Of a stretch of DNA of 62,534 nucleotides, positions 1 to 8,089 are shown in pieces. Numbering within the stretch: the first letter of the stretch is position 1; each line of letters opens with the position of its first letter. Both the position numbers and the translations under genes were made by a program. Source of the stretch: Candidatus Uhrbacteria bacterium (GTDB lineage Bacteria > Patescibacteriota > Patescibacteriia > 2-12-FULL-60-25). Location: the NCBI GenBank assembly GCA_008363075.1, contig RHKK01000014.1:1-62534 (forward strand), written 5' to 3'. The notes beneath the pieces are model-generated. The model was not told the origin of the DNA and did not search any database. It saw nothing but the letters and a program-made list of their open reading frames with translations.

Positions 1-12
1 CCGTCGTCGTCC

Positions 13-1038
13 ATGTCGCGCCGAGCCCGGGTGGGGCTCTCGGTGCTGCGGACCAGGCCATCGCGATCCTCGGCGAGGAAACTCTGGACCGTGCGCCAGT
101 CCGCGCCGGCCCCGGCCCCGGCGGATTCCTCCGGTGGGGCAGAGGCGGCCCCGGCCGGCGACGATAAGGCCATGACGCCCCAAAAGGGCGGCAATGCCAT
201 CGTGGTCTACAAGGATGACCTGGCGACGCTCGACCCGGCCATCGGCTACGACATGGCGGGCGTCAAGGTGAAGGTCGCGACGCGTCCCGCGCAGCGCATG
301 GGCCTCGAGTCCAACTGGGACAAGGCCGAGAAGGCGCTGATCGAGGCGAACCTGCGTCTTGTCGTGTCCATCGCGAAAAAGTTCACGGGCAAATCTTTGT
401 CGTTACTCGATCTGATTCAGGAAGGGAATATCGGATTATTTCGCGCGGTGAAGAAATTCGAGTACCGCAAGGGCTTCAAGTTCTCGACGTACGCGACATG
501 GTGGATCCGCCAGGCGATCACGCGCGCGCTCGCGGATCAGAGCCGCACGATCCGCATCCCGGTGCACATGGTCGAGACGATCAATAAGTTCCAGCAGATC
601 GAGCGCGAGTTGATTCAGGAGCTTGGGCGTGAGCCGTTGCCGGAGGAAATCGCGGCTGAAATGGGACAGGAAGTCGAGAAAGTGCGGCACATCATAAAGA
701 TTTCGCAGGATACCGTCTCGCTCGAGACGTCCGTCGGTGATGATGACGAGGACTCGACGCTTGAAGACTTCATCGAGGACGTGAAGAACGTGACGCCCGA
801 TCGTTCGGCGGCGCTTCAGCTCCTGAAGGATTACGTTGATGATATTGTGAAAGACCTCAATCCGCGCGAGCAGAAGATTCTCGAGATGCGTTTCGGCCTG
901 ACCGACGGCGTGAGCCACACGCTCGAAGAAGTCGGCAAGGAGTTCGACGTCACGCGTGAACGCATCCGCCAAATCGAGGCCAAGGCGCTGGAAAAGATCC
1001 AGCAACATCCGTTGATCAAAAAACTGGCAGATTATTGA
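13..1038 (+). CDS. rpoD: RNA polymerase primary sigma factor (sigma-70, RpoD/SigA type)
   Basis: Directs RNA polymerase to housekeeping promoters. Region 2 begins near residue 108 ([15 protein letters not shown]) and runs through the region 2.3/2.4 signature [15 protein letters not shown]. Region 3 follows ([12 protein letters not shown]), and region 4 ends with the helix-turn-helix around [16 protein letters not shown]. No region 1.2 is visible. The first ~95 residues are not sigma-like: an Ala/Pro-rich stretch is followed by [17 protein letters not shown], which reads like the mature N-terminus of a peptide-binding ABC-transporter lipoprotein. The gene starts 13 bases from the window edge, so the 5' part may be chimeric and the true start is uncertain. 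The sigma assignment from about residue 100 onward is secure. Confidence 0.9.
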   Translation: MSRRARVGLSVLRTRPSRSSARKLWTVRQSAPAPAPADSSGGAEAAPAGDDKAMTPQKGGNAIVVYKDDLATLDPAIGYDMAGVKVKVATRPAQRMGLESNWDKAEKALIEANLRLVVSIAKKFTGKSLSLLDLIQEGNIGLFRAVKKFEYRKGFKFSTYATWWIRQAITRALADQSRTIRIPVHMVETINKFQQIERELIQELGREPLPEEIAAEMGQEVEKVRHIIKISQDTVSLETSVGDDDEDSTLEDFIEDVKNVTPDRSAALQLLKDYVDDIVKDLNPREQKILEMRFGLTDGVSHTLEEVGKEFDVTRERIRQIEAKALEKIQQHPLIKKLADY

Positions 1039-1074
1039 TCTGCGTCCATCGGGCCGCGCATGATTCGTCCCGTC

Positions 1075-2103
1075 TCACGTATTCGATTCCTTGTGTTGGA
1101 TATATTCCAATTGCGTTTCCGAAGGCTGGGACAATAGATTGCGCAGGTTCCAGGTCTTCGTGGTCAGTGTGCTGATTTGTCTTTCAAGTTCCATCTGCTG
1201 TTCGCCGATAGCTCGTAGCTTGTCTTGGGTATCGAACATTGGCTTCAACGGTTCCGACAACTCGTTCCAGCGTTTTGCCATATCGAGCAAGGGTCGGAGC
1301 TTGGGGTTGCGGGATGTGTTCCGCTCGGCTTTATTCAGATCAAAAGTTAATCTTGACTCTTTATACCCATCTCCGGGCCTTTCACCGCTCCCGGCGAGAT
1401 ACTGCATCAGCTGACCATCTACATACGACTGAAGCGCGTCTCTTTTGCCCTCGAACTGCAACAGAGCATTCGACATTTCCTCGCGGAGACCCAAACGTCT
1501 TATCATGAGGTTGTCGTTCTTTTCCTTGAGCTCGCGGAGCATCTTCGATGACTCGTTCTGTTGTGCACGCAGGTCGTCAAGCTGTGCCTGTGCTTCCGCG
1601 ATCTGTTTTTCGGTTTCTTCAAGTTCCGACGTTATTTGTTCTTTCGCGTGTTCAGGCTCACTCCCCCCTTCCAAGACGCCCTCGCTCGCCGGTTCTTCGA
1701 TGACCGCTTCCGCCGGAGGTGTCTCTCTGGGTTGTGCCGTTTCCGCGATCGCCTCGCGCTCGCCGGATTCCAGCGACGCGATTTCCGCGTCGATCCTTTC
1801 CATATCCGCTTTTCGTGCATTAAATTCTGATAGCGTCGCCTCCGCATCCGCTCTGATCTCTGCCAGTTCAGACGCAACGGCTTCATCCAACTCTCCCTGC
1901 GCCTCCATGGTCTCCAGTTCTGCGAGGGCGGTTTTGGCCTCGGCGGCCGCTTGTTCCGTTGCCGCCATTTCTTTCATCACACGTTCACGTTCGGTAAACA
2001 GCTCGTCACGCTTGACTTCTTTTTCCACTCGAGTTTTTCGTTCTTGTTCGGCAGCCTCTTGTTTGGTTTTCGCCGCCGATAGACGGTCCATGAGTCCGGG
2101 CAT
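1075..2103 (-). CDS. Coiled-coil protein of unknown function
   Basis: A 342-residue acidic, Glu/Ala/Lys-rich protein. Long heptad-like helices cover residues ~1-125 and ~150-230. Between them lies a Pro/Glu-rich linker (PRETPPAEAVIEEPASEG), and the C-terminal ~100 residues are a less repetitive helical region. No signal peptide or catalytic motif is visible. I chose the ATG at 2103 because a good promoter (TTGAAC, 18 bases, TATAAT) lies just upstream at 2125-2154; the in-frame TTG at 2154 falls inside its -35 element. The gene is divergent from the 65-residue gene at 2186 and shares its promoter region. It could be a structural or nucleoid-type coiled coil, but I do not recognise a family. 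Confidence 0.75.
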   Translation of the reverse strand: MPGLMDRLSAAKTKQEAAEQERKTRVEKEVKRDELFTERERVMKEMAATEQAAAEAKTALAELETMEAQGELDEAVASELAEIRADAEATLSEFNARKADMERIDAEIASLESGEREAIAETAQPRETPPAEAVIEEPASEGVLEGGSEPEHAKEQITSELEETEKQIAEAQAQLDDLRAQQNESSKMLRELKEKNDNLMIRRLGLREEMSNALLQFEGKRDALQSYVDGQLMQYLAGSGERPGDGYKESRLTFDLNKAERNTSRNPKLRPLLDMAKRWNELSEPLKPMFDTQDKLRAIGEQQMELERQISTLTTKTWNLRNLLSQPSETQLEYIQHKESNT

Positions 2104-2124
2104 AACTCTGTCATTGATAAGAAA

Positions 2125-2154
2125 ATTATACGAGAAGGCTACAGACTTGTTCAA
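2125..2154 (-). promoter_or_regulatory. Promoter of the coiled-coil gene (consensus -10)
   Basis: On the minus strand, TTGAAC is followed after 18 bases by a perfect TATAAT. The predicted transcript starts about 15 bases before the ATG at 2103. The same bases hold the -35 region (TTGTTC) of the divergent promoter reading into the gene at 2186. Confidence 0.6.
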
Positions 2155-2185
2155 CGCTCGGCAAGCAAGCTATGATGAACACGAT

Positions 2186-2383
2186 ATGGCGAACAATACA
2201 TCGAATACTCAAGGACGGAAACGGTTGCGTGCGGACCTCGGACGTCTCGAACGGAGTCTCAAAGATCTGATACGGACGTTTCGAGCATTAACAGCACGGG
2301 CAAAACGTGTCCGTGAAGAGTCCGTTCGGCTCCAGGACGTGAAAAAGGCCGACGAAATGCAGAAACGCATCTCGGCTTTTTGA
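2186..2383 (+). CDS. Small basic helical protein, 65 residues
   Basis: Encodes a 65-residue Arg/Lys-rich, predicted all-helical protein (MANNTSNTQGRKRLRADLG at the start, MQKRISAF at the end). A -10-like TATGAT ends 9 bases before the ATG, so the mRNA would be nearly leaderless; no Shine-Dalgarno site is visible. The charge pattern (RLERSLKDLIRTFRALTARAKR) suggests an amphipathic helix or coiled coil. I do not recognise the family. It converges on the oxygenase gene at 2422. Support comes from its promoter, its compact reading frame and the terminator-like bases just after its stop. Confidence 0.6.
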   Translation: MANNTSNTQGRKRLRADLGRLERSLKDLIRTFRALTARAKRVREESVRLQDVKKADEMQKRISAF

Positions 2384-2398
2384 TCGTTTTTTTCGATC

Positions 2399-2421
2399 AA
2401 AAAATCCCCGAGCATTCGGGG
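2399..2421 (-). terminator. Rho-independent terminator of the oxygenase gene
   Basis: The stem CCCCGA/TCGGGG with a four-base loop is followed on the minus strand by a T run, immediately after the stop codon at 2422. A second inverted repeat (TTGATCG...CGATCAA) lies beside it and may end the convergent small gene. Confidence 0.75.
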
Positions 2422-3270
2422 CTAGAGACGCGGCCGCGTCAAACGGACGAGTTCGGCGAGATAGTCGCCGGCGGTTCGGCCGTCCGCGTTCGGCATGACG
2501 GTGTCGGAGGCGGGCTCCGCGAAGAGCGCGAGCGAGAGACGCTCGCCCACGTCGTGTCGGACGCGATGCGGCACGGCGCCGATGCGGTCCGGATGCGTCG
2601 GTCCGCCGGTCCAGAAGCGCAGCATCCCGCCGGCCATGATCACGATGTCGCCGGGCGGATTCTCGAGGTCGTGCCATTCGCCGTCGATCTCGACCTGGAG
2701 ACCGGCCTCGCTGCCGCCCACGAAGACCGTGAACAAGCTGCGATCGCGGTGACGCGGGAAGCGGAGATCGGCGCCGTTGTCGGCGATCGGATAGTGCGTG
2801 GCGCGGAATCCATGATCGCCGTGCAGGATCACGTGGTACAGCTCGATCCCGAGTCCGGGCAGATGCCGGTCCATGTGATGCATCGCCTGGCAGATCGCGA
2901 GGCTCATGTGTCGCGCCACTTCCTCGAGCGACTGGACGAAGCGTCGGGTGAAGGCGCAGCGTCGGTTGTCCTCCTTGCGGAGTGCGCGGATGTCCCAGAA
3001 GTGGCGTCGCGTATTCGCGGGACCTCCCGCGACGCCTTCGACGCCGGGCGGGGTGTAGCCGGTCTCGCCGTTGCCGCGATGACAGGCGGGATCGATGAGC
3101 TCCGGGTGCCGGAACACTTCAAATCCCGCCTCGCGCGCGGCCTCGACGGACGGCGGATGCGCCGCGCCCCGTATGCGGATCAGTCCGGTACGACGGAATC
3201 CGGCCCAGGGCTCCGGGCCGGCGAGTTGCTTGAAGGTGCAGGGGGGAACGAGGCGTTCGGTTGTCGTCAT
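2422..3270 (-). CDS. 2-oxoglutarate/Fe(II)-dependent oxygenase, isopenicillin-N-synthase-like
   Basis: A 282-residue protein with the C-terminal jelly-roll half of the 2OG-Fe(II) oxygenase superfamily. The iron-binding H-x-D is seen in FPRHRDRSLFTVFVGG, followed by LQVEIDGEWHDLENPPGDIVI, the distal histidine in GAVPHRV and a downstream arginine that would bind the co-substrate. The family oxidises small molecules or peptides using 2-oxoglutarate and O2; the substrate is unknown. The start at 3270 is fixed by a strong GGAGG five bases upstream, unlike most genes here. It is a single gene with its own terminator, with tRNA-Asn oriented away upstream. An oxygenase is unusual for a reduced genome and may be acquired. 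Confidence 0.8.
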   Translation of the reverse strand: MTTTERLVPPCTFKQLAGPEPWAGFRRTGLIRIRGAAHPPSVEAAREAGFEVFRHPELIDPACHRGNGETGYTPPGVEGVAGGPANTRRHFWDIRALRKEDNRRCAFTRRFVQSLEEVARHMSLAICQAMHHMDRHLPGLGIELYHVILHGDHGFRATHYPIADNGADLRFPRHRDRSLFTVFVGGSEAGLQVEIDGEWHDLENPPGDIVIMAGGMLRFWTGGPTHPDRIGAVPHRVRHDVGERLSLALFAEPASDTVMPNADGRTAGDYLAELVRLTRPRL

Positions 3271-3429
3271 GTCAGCCTCCGAAGCCAGGAGTAGCAGATA
3301 TTCCGATTCCGCGCCAGCGCTTGCCAAACCGAAAAACGAATGGTAGATTTCCCGCCACGTTTCCTTGAAGCGCTCCGCTTCGGAGGCGTGCCACGCCTGC
3401 GCGTCGGATAAGCTCCGGCGTGCCTGCAT

Positions 3430-3504
3430 TCCGAGGTAGCTCAGCGGTAGAGCAGTGGACTGTTAATCCATTGGTCGTGGGTTCGAATCCCACCCTCGGA
3501 GCCA
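3430..3504 (+). tRNA. tRNA-Asn(GTT)
   Basis: Full cloverleaf: acceptor TCCGAGG/CCTCGGA, D-arm GCTC/GAGC, anticodon loop CTGTTAA with anticodon GTT, T-arm GTGGG/CCCAC with loop TTCGAAT. The 3' CCA is encoded. Confidence 0.97.
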
Positions 3505-3506
3505 AG

Positions 3507-3534
3507 AAAAAACCCGGTGTTCGCCGGGTTTTTT
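3507..3534 (+). terminator. Terminator after tRNA-Asn
   Basis: The stem AACCCGG/CCGGGTT is followed by a T run directly after the CCA end of the tRNA. The flanking A and T tracts make it potentially bidirectional. Confidence 0.9.
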
Positions 3535-3574
3535 CATTTCGTCAGCTCCTGTATCATGTAATGATCGTCATCAT

Positions 3575-4483
3575 ATGCAAAAAATCGTTCCTCATCTTTG
3601 GTTCGACAAGGAGGCGAAAGAAGCCGCCGCGTTTTATGTCTCTTTATTCCCCGATTCCAAGGTCGAACACACGACCGTCCTTCAGGGCACGCCGTCCGGA
3701 ACGGTGGACGTGGTCACGTTCAAATTAGCCGGTTACTCGTTTCAGGCTATCAGCGCCGGACCGCTGTTCAAACCGAATCCTTCCATTTCATTCATGGTGA
3801 ATTTCGATCCTTCGCGCGACGAGAAAGCCCGTGAACGTCTCGACGAGTTATGGAATGCGCTGGCCGACAGTGGAACGCCGCTCATGCCGATCGGCGAATA
3901 TCCATTCAGCAAGCGCTACGGATGGATTGAGGACAAGTACGGCGTCTCGTGGCAGTTGATCTTGACCGATCCGACGGGAGAGCCGCGGCCGTTCATCATC
4001 CCGTCACTCATGTTCGTCACCGACGCGGGCCATGCGGCGGAAGAGGCGGTGAAGTTTTATGTTTCCGTGTTTAAGGACGCGAAGGTCGGCACGGTCGCGC
4101 GCTACCCCGCGGGCATGGAACCGAACAAGGAGGGGGCGATCATGTTTTCCGATTTCACGCTTGCGGGACAATGGTTTGCGGCGATGGATGCAAGCGCGAG
4201 TCAGCACAAGTTCGCGTTCAACGAAGCGATTTCTTTGATCGTGCATTGTGAGACGCAGGACGAAATCGATTATTACTGGGAGAGACTTTCCGCCGACCCG
4301 AAGGCCGAACAATGCGGATGGTTGAAGGATAAGTACGGCGTTTCGTGGCAGATCGTGCCGTCGGTGATGGATAAGATGATGCGTGAAGGCACGCCGGAAC
4401 AGATCGCGCGTGTTACGCAGGCATTCCTACCGATGAAGAAGTTCGATCTCGCGACACTGCAAAAAGCTTACGATGGCGCGTAG
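3575..4483 (+). CDS. Tandem VOC/PhnB-like (3-dmu-9_3-mt type) protein
   Basis: A 302-residue protein made of two copies of the same VOC-superfamily domain. The first copy covers ~1-150 (MQKIVPHLWFDKEAKEAAAFY at its start) and the second ~155-300 (FVTDAGHAAEEAVKFYVSVF at its start). Each ends in the matching motif KYGVSWQ(L/I)(I/V). The Pfam family is the PhnB/3-demethylubiquinone-methyltransferase-like group, which is mostly uncharacterised and resembles glyoxalase/antibiotic-resistance folds. No pathway partner lies nearby, so no substrate can be assigned. A TATCAT element lies upstream; no clear ribosome-binding site is seen. The next gene is 44 bases downstream with its own promoter. Confidence 0.85.
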   Translation: MQKIVPHLWFDKEAKEAAAFYVSLFPDSKVEHTTVLQGTPSGTVDVVTFKLAGYSFQAISAGPLFKPNPSISFMVNFDPSRDEKARERLDELWNALADSGTPLMPIGEYPFSKRYGWIEDKYGVSWQLILTDPTGEPRPFIIPSLMFVTDAGHAAEEAVKFYVSVFKDAKVGTVARYPAGMEPNKEGAIMFSDFTLAGQWFAAMDASASQHKFAFNEAISLIVHCETQDEIDYYWERLSADPKAEQCGWLKDKYGVSWQIVPSVMDKMMREGTPEQIARVTQAFLPMKKFDLATLQKAYDGA

Positions 4484-4486
4484 CGA

Positions 4487-4515
4487 TTGACAAATCTTAC
4501 ATTATTTGCTAGGTT
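4487..4515 (+). promoter_or_regulatory. Promoter of the M23 peptidase gene
   Basis: TTGACA at 4487, 17 bases, TAGGTT at 4510. The ATG at 4528 lies only 12 bases after the -10, giving a leader of a few bases. Confidence 0.6.
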
Positions 4516-4527
4516 GAGACGTTCCGT

Positions 4528-5232
4528 ATGCGTCCGCATCACTTTATCCATCTGTCCGGCATCGTGGCGATCGTCGCCGTTGCGTCGAGCGCGATGTTTG
4601 CATACGTGGATGTTTCGACGATAGCGGCTGCGCCGAGCTTGACGGAACCCTCGATGATCGAGCTCGAACCCGCGGCCGAACCGCCGATCGAAGCACGGGC
4701 AGTCGAAGCCGACGATAAGCCGATTGCGACGCCGACGCTCGGCCTGCCGATGACGGACGCACTTGCACGCGTAACGAAAAAGCCCTTCGCGCTCCATATC
4801 ACTCCAGAAACCTCCCCGGTCGAGAACGATCGGTTCACCGGGTATCATGTCGGCGTTGACTTCGAGATCTTCGAAGGGGAAGAGGAGACCGACGCCCCCG
4901 TTTCGGCGATCTGCGACGGTCCGTTGAAGGTAAAGGGATTTGCGAAGGGGTACGGCGGATATGCGTTGCAGGCGTGTAACATCGGCGGTGAAGACGTGAT
5001 GGTCGTCTACGGACACTTGCGACTTGAAAGCATCACGATCAAACAGGGCGAGGCGTTATCACGCGGACAAACCGTCGGCGTACTCGGACGCGGACACTCG
5101 CCCGAAACCGACGGCGTACGCAAGCACCTGCATCTCGGCATTCGTCGCGGCACGGACGTGGATATCCGCGGATACACGCGCAACACGGAAGAGATCGATG
5201 ATTGGATCGACCCGCTACCGCTCATGCGTTGA
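4528..5232 (+). CDS. M23 family metallopeptidase (LytM-like), membrane-anchored or secreted
   Basis: Peptidoglycan endopeptidase of the LytM/lysostaphin type. One hydrophobic N-terminal segment (residues ~7-27) acts as a signal peptide or anchor, followed by an acidic Pro/Ala linker to ~75. The catalytic domain shows the three zinc-site motifs: HVGVD (near residue 108), VYGHL (near 162) and the HLHLG box (near 202). All predicted ligands are intact, so an active enzyme is expected. It would cleave peptide cross-bridges outside the membrane during cell-wall growth. The gene stands alone between its own promoter and a strong terminator. Confidence 0.9.
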   Translation: MRPHHFIHLSGIVAIVAVASSAMFAYVDVSTIAAAPSLTEPSMIELEPAAEPPIEARAVEADDKPIATPTLGLPMTDALARVTKKPFALHITPETSPVENDRFTGYHVGVDFEIFEGEEETDAPVSAICDGPLKVKGFAKGYGGYALQACNIGGEDVMVVYGHLRLESITIKQGEALSRGQTVGVLGRGHSPETDGVRKHLHLGIRRGTDVDIRGYTRNTEEIDDWIDPLPLMR

Positions 5233-5235
5233 CGG

Positions 5236-5262
5236 AACGCGACCGAATCGGTCGCGTTTTTC
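5236..5262 (+). terminator. Terminator after the M23 peptidase gene
   Basis: The stem CGCGACC/GGTCGCG with a five-base loop is followed by TTTTT, directly after the stop codon. Confidence 0.88.
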
Positions 5263-5290
5263 GGTCCTAGTCGGTAAGATAACGGCGTCT

Positions 5291-7714
5291 ATGTATCGTC
5301 GAATCTTTTTTTCTTTTCTGTTTGTCAGTGCCGCATTTCTGTCCGGATCGTTCGCGCTCGCACAATCGACGGACCCCGGTCTTATCGACCGCATGCTCGT
5401 GCAGGCGAAGGACGATCCACGCGTCTATTATCTCCAGAATGGCGCGAAACGCTGGATCACGAACGAATCGACGTTCCTGGCACAAGATTTTCGCTGGTCG
5501 GATATCACGAAGGTGGATCGCGCGCGGCTTGATGCGTACCCGGACGGTGCGCCCATTTCCGGAACGGCGTCTCTCGGGCTCGCCGTCGATCGCGCGCTTC
5601 TACCCGACCTTGCGCCCGTCGCGCCGTATGACCTGCGCGTCGTCACGGAGCAGGGCCGTACGCGCCTGCGGTTCACCGCAACGTTCTGGAATCGCGGCAA
5701 GGGCGCGATGGAGCTGAACGCGCTGGGCGCGGCGTCGACGGACGGCGATTATCCCGCATATCAGCGCGTCTTCCGTCCCGACGGTTCATTCACCGAGCGG
5801 TATGTCGGCACGCTGTTCTGGCACGACGTTCATTCGCATTATCATTACGAGGATTTTGGGAATTACACGCTGCGCCTCATCCGTCCGGCGCCGGGCGCGT
5901 TCTGGCATGACTCCGTTGCGACGAACAAGACGACATTCTGCCTGCGCGACGATTTGCAAATCGGCGCGCCGTCCGATGGCCCGAAACAACCTCGGACGTA
6001 TGACGGGTGCCGCGGGCATCGGCAAGGCGTGTCCGTCGGCTGGGCGGATGTGTATCCATCGACGCTGGAAGACCAGTATATCGACGTCACCGGCCTTCCG
6101 GCGGGCGTGTATGCGCTTTCATTCGAAACGGATCCGTACCTGACCTTTGCCGAAAGCAGGCGTGACAACAACGAAAGCGTGACCCTGATCGAGCTTGACC
6201 CCTTTGCCCGGTCCGTCCGCACGATCGCGACCGGTTCGCCGTACGAGGCGGGCAGCAACCGTTTTCCCGACGGGATGTTGATCAAGGCCGAGGGCGACCC
6301 GCGCGTGTACGTCATGCGCAACAACAAAAAACGCTGGCTGCGAAGCGAAGAGGTGTTCCTTTCGTACGGATATTCGTGGGGTGAGATTTACGAACTGCCG
6401 CCGGGCGTGGTGGACGCGTTGCCTTCGGAGCGGCTCGTGCGCGTCCGCGAGACCGGCGCCATTTACGTCCTGAACGAGGCAGGATGGAAGCGACGCATCC
6501 TGAATCCGGACGTGTTCCGGTCCTACGGCTTCATCGACGGCGACATGGGCATCGTCAATCAGGTCGAATTGAACGGTTATCCCGATGCGGATTTGATCGT
6601 CAAGCCGGGGACGGACCGCGTCTTTTCGATCGGTACGCGCCGGGAAGTCGGTCGTCTTGATTCGCTTGGCACACTCGGTCTTGAGCCCGCGTCCATCCAC
6701 GTCGTGAATGAAACGGATTTCCGCGCGTACGCGTTTTCGACGGCGGCGCAGGGATTGGTGATCCCGTGGGACGTCGCGTTTCTGCCGGACGGGGACATGC
6801 TTGTCACCGAACGCACGGGAACGCTCCGGCGGATCGGAGCGCATCCCGCAAGCTTTCCGGTTCCGAATGTGTACACGGGCGGAGAAGGGGGATTGATGGG
6901 CATCGCACTCCATCCGGATTTTATACAAAATACATACGTCTATCTTTATTACACGACGAACGACGGCGGACGGAAAAACCGCGTCGATCGATTCCGATTA
7001 CACTCGGATCGCCTCGTCCACGACCGCGCCATTCTCGAGAACATCCCGGGGGCGCAGTACCACGACGGCGGACAGATCGAGTTCGGTCCTGACGGCAAGC
7101 TCTATATCGCGACGGGAGACGCGACCGATCCCGACTCGGCTCAAGATACGCGTTCCCTTGCCGGGAAGATCCTCCGCGTCAACGATGACGGATCGATCCC
7201 GTCGGACAATCCCTTTGGGAACGCGGTGTGGTCGTACGGGCATCGCAATCCGCAGGGACTTGCGTGGAACGAAGCCGGAACCATGTACGCGGCGGAGCAC
7301 GGACCGACGGGCGAATTCGGTCTGTGTTGTCGCGATGAGATTAATCTCATCGTGAAGGGCGGGAATTACGGCTGGCCCGTGATCACGGGTTTGCAGACCC
7401 GCGACGGGATGATCGCGCCGATCGCAACGTCCGGTGGTTCCGTCACCTGGGCGCCGTCGGGGTTGGCGCACGCCGACGGAAGCCTCTTTTTCTCCGGCCT
7501 GCGAGCCTCGACGCTGTACGAGCTTCCGTTGCGGGAGGACGAGTCCGGCGGCGCGCTGACCGCCCATGTATCAGGCGTCTTCGGTCGCTTGCGTGCGGCC
7601 GTCATCGGTCCGGACGGACATCTCTATCTCACGACATCCAATCGCGACGGACGCGGGACGATGCGAACGGGAGACGATAAAATCATCCGCGTGTTCACTG
7701 ATTTTCTGCGGTAA
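5291..7714 (+). CDS. Secreted fusion: lysyl-oxidase-like domain + surface repeats + PQQ-type sugar dehydrogenase
   Basis: An 807-residue exported protein with a signal peptide ending near AFALAQ (~residue 24). A first surface repeat (DPRVYYLQNGAKRW, ~34) precedes a lysyl-oxidase-like copper domain at ~115-290, with the histidine cluster WHDVHSHYHYEDF and the later motif GVSVGWADVY. Three more repeats of the same type follow (DPRVYVMRNNKKRW ~337, AIYVLNEAGWKRR ~390, DRVFSIGTRREVGR ~441). Residues ~487-807 are a glucose/sorbosone-dehydrogenase beta-propeller (IPWDVAFLPDGDMLVTER, GEGGLMGIALHPDF, YHDGGQIEFGPDGKLYIATGD, WSYGHRNPQGLAW). The repeats resemble YVI-x-NG-x-(K/R)RW units of patescibacterial surface proteins. 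The start at 5291 follows a TAAGAT -10. Product: an extracellular oxidase of unknown substrate. Confidence 0.87.
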   Translation: MYRRIFFSFLFVSAAFLSGSFALAQSTDPGLIDRMLVQAKDDPRVYYLQNGAKRWITNESTFLAQDFRWSDITKVDRARLDAYPDGAPISGTASLGLAVDRALLPDLAPVAPYDLRVVTEQGRTRLRFTATFWNRGKGAMELNALGAASTDGDYPAYQRVFRPDGSFTERYVGTLFWHDVHSHYHYEDFGNYTLRLIRPAPGAFWHDSVATNKTTFCLRDDLQIGAPSDGPKQPRTYDGCRGHRQGVSVGWADVYPSTLEDQYIDVTGLPAGVYALSFETDPYLTFAESRRDNNESVTLIELDPFARSVRTIATGSPYEAGSNRFPDGMLIKAEGDPRVYVMRNNKKRWLRSEEVFLSYGYSWGEIYELPPGVVDALPSERLVRVRETGAIYVLNEAGWKRRILNPDVFRSYGFIDGDMGIVNQVELNGYPDADLIVKPGTDRVFSIGTRREVGRLDSLGTLGLEPASIHVVNETDFRAYAFSTAAQGLVIPWDVAFLPDGDMLVTERTGTLRRIGAHPASFPVPNVYTGGEGGLMGIALHPDFIQNTYVYLYYTTNDGGRKNRVDRFRLHSDRLVHDRAILENIPGAQYHDGGQIEFGPDGKLYIATGDATDPDSAQDTRSLAGKILRVNDDGSIPSDNPFGNAVWSYGHRNPQGLAWNEAGTMYAAEHGPTGEFGLCCRDEINLIVKGGNYGWPVITGLQTRDGMIAPIATSGGSVTWAPSGLAHADGSLFFSGLRASTLYELPLREDESGGALTAHVSGVFGRLRAAVIGPDGHLYLTTSNRDGRGTMRTGDDKIIRVFTDFLR

Positions 7715-7715
7715 C

Positions 7716-7744
7716 AAAAACCCCGCCGATGGCGGGGTTTTTTA
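7716..7744. terminator. Bidirectional terminator between the fusion gene and cspA
   Basis: The stem AACCCCGCC/GGCGGGGTT with a GAT loop is flanked by A and T tracts. It sits between two convergent genes and can serve both. Confidence 0.92.
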
Positions 7745-7752
7745 CGTCGCGA

Positions 7753-7953
7753 TTACGCGGCGCGCTGCACATTGACAGCGTTCGGTCCCTTGTCGGACTG
7801 TTCGATTTCGAACGTGACTGCATCGCCTTCGCGAAGGTCATCGAACTGAACACCGACCAAGGATTTGCCGTGGAAGAAGAGGTCCTTCTCCTGGCCTTCC
7901 GCACCGATGAAGCCGAAGCCGCGATCGGTGAGTTTCTTGATGATACCGTTCAC
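7753..7953 (-). CDS. cspA: Cold-shock protein, CspA family
   Basis: A 66-residue OB-fold RNA chaperone. RNP1-like KLTDRGFGFIGAEG and RNP2-like DLFFHGKSL are both present, and the protein ends QSDKGPNAVNVQRAA. I chose the GTG at 7953 because it gives the usual family length and N-terminus (NGIIKKL); a TTG at 7983 would add ten atypical residues. The promoter lies at 8041-8069, giving an ~80-base leader, which is long for this genome and typical of cold-shock genes. A palindrome, ACAGAACAGTTCTGT, ends at the start codon and could fold over it. The terminator is shared with the convergent gene. Confidence 0.9.
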   Translation of the reverse strand: MNGIIKKLTDRGFGFIGAEGQEKDLFFHGKSLVGVQFDDLREGDAVTFEIEQSDKGPNAVNVQRAA

Positions 7954-8040
7954 AGAACTGTTCTGTTTACGAATAAATGGCAAATTGCATCACTCAAGAA
8001 GCTCGACGACGTTTCTTAAAAGGGAAGAATTTGTCGTATT

Positions 8041-8069
8041 AAAATAGCAGATTTATCGATAAAAGTCAA
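8041..8069 (-). promoter_or_regulatory. Promoter of cspA
   Basis: On the minus strand, TTGACT, 17 bases, TATTTT. The transcript would start near 8034, leaving an ~80-base untranslated leader before the GTG at 7953. Confidence 0.65.
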
Positions 8070-8089
8070 TAGACCTTCATCTTTTTTGG

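Noticed and set aside
1075-2103. SMC-like or phage tail-fibre identity for the coiled-coil protein
   Set aside because: Only heptad-type composition is shared; no ATPase, hinge or fibre motif is present.
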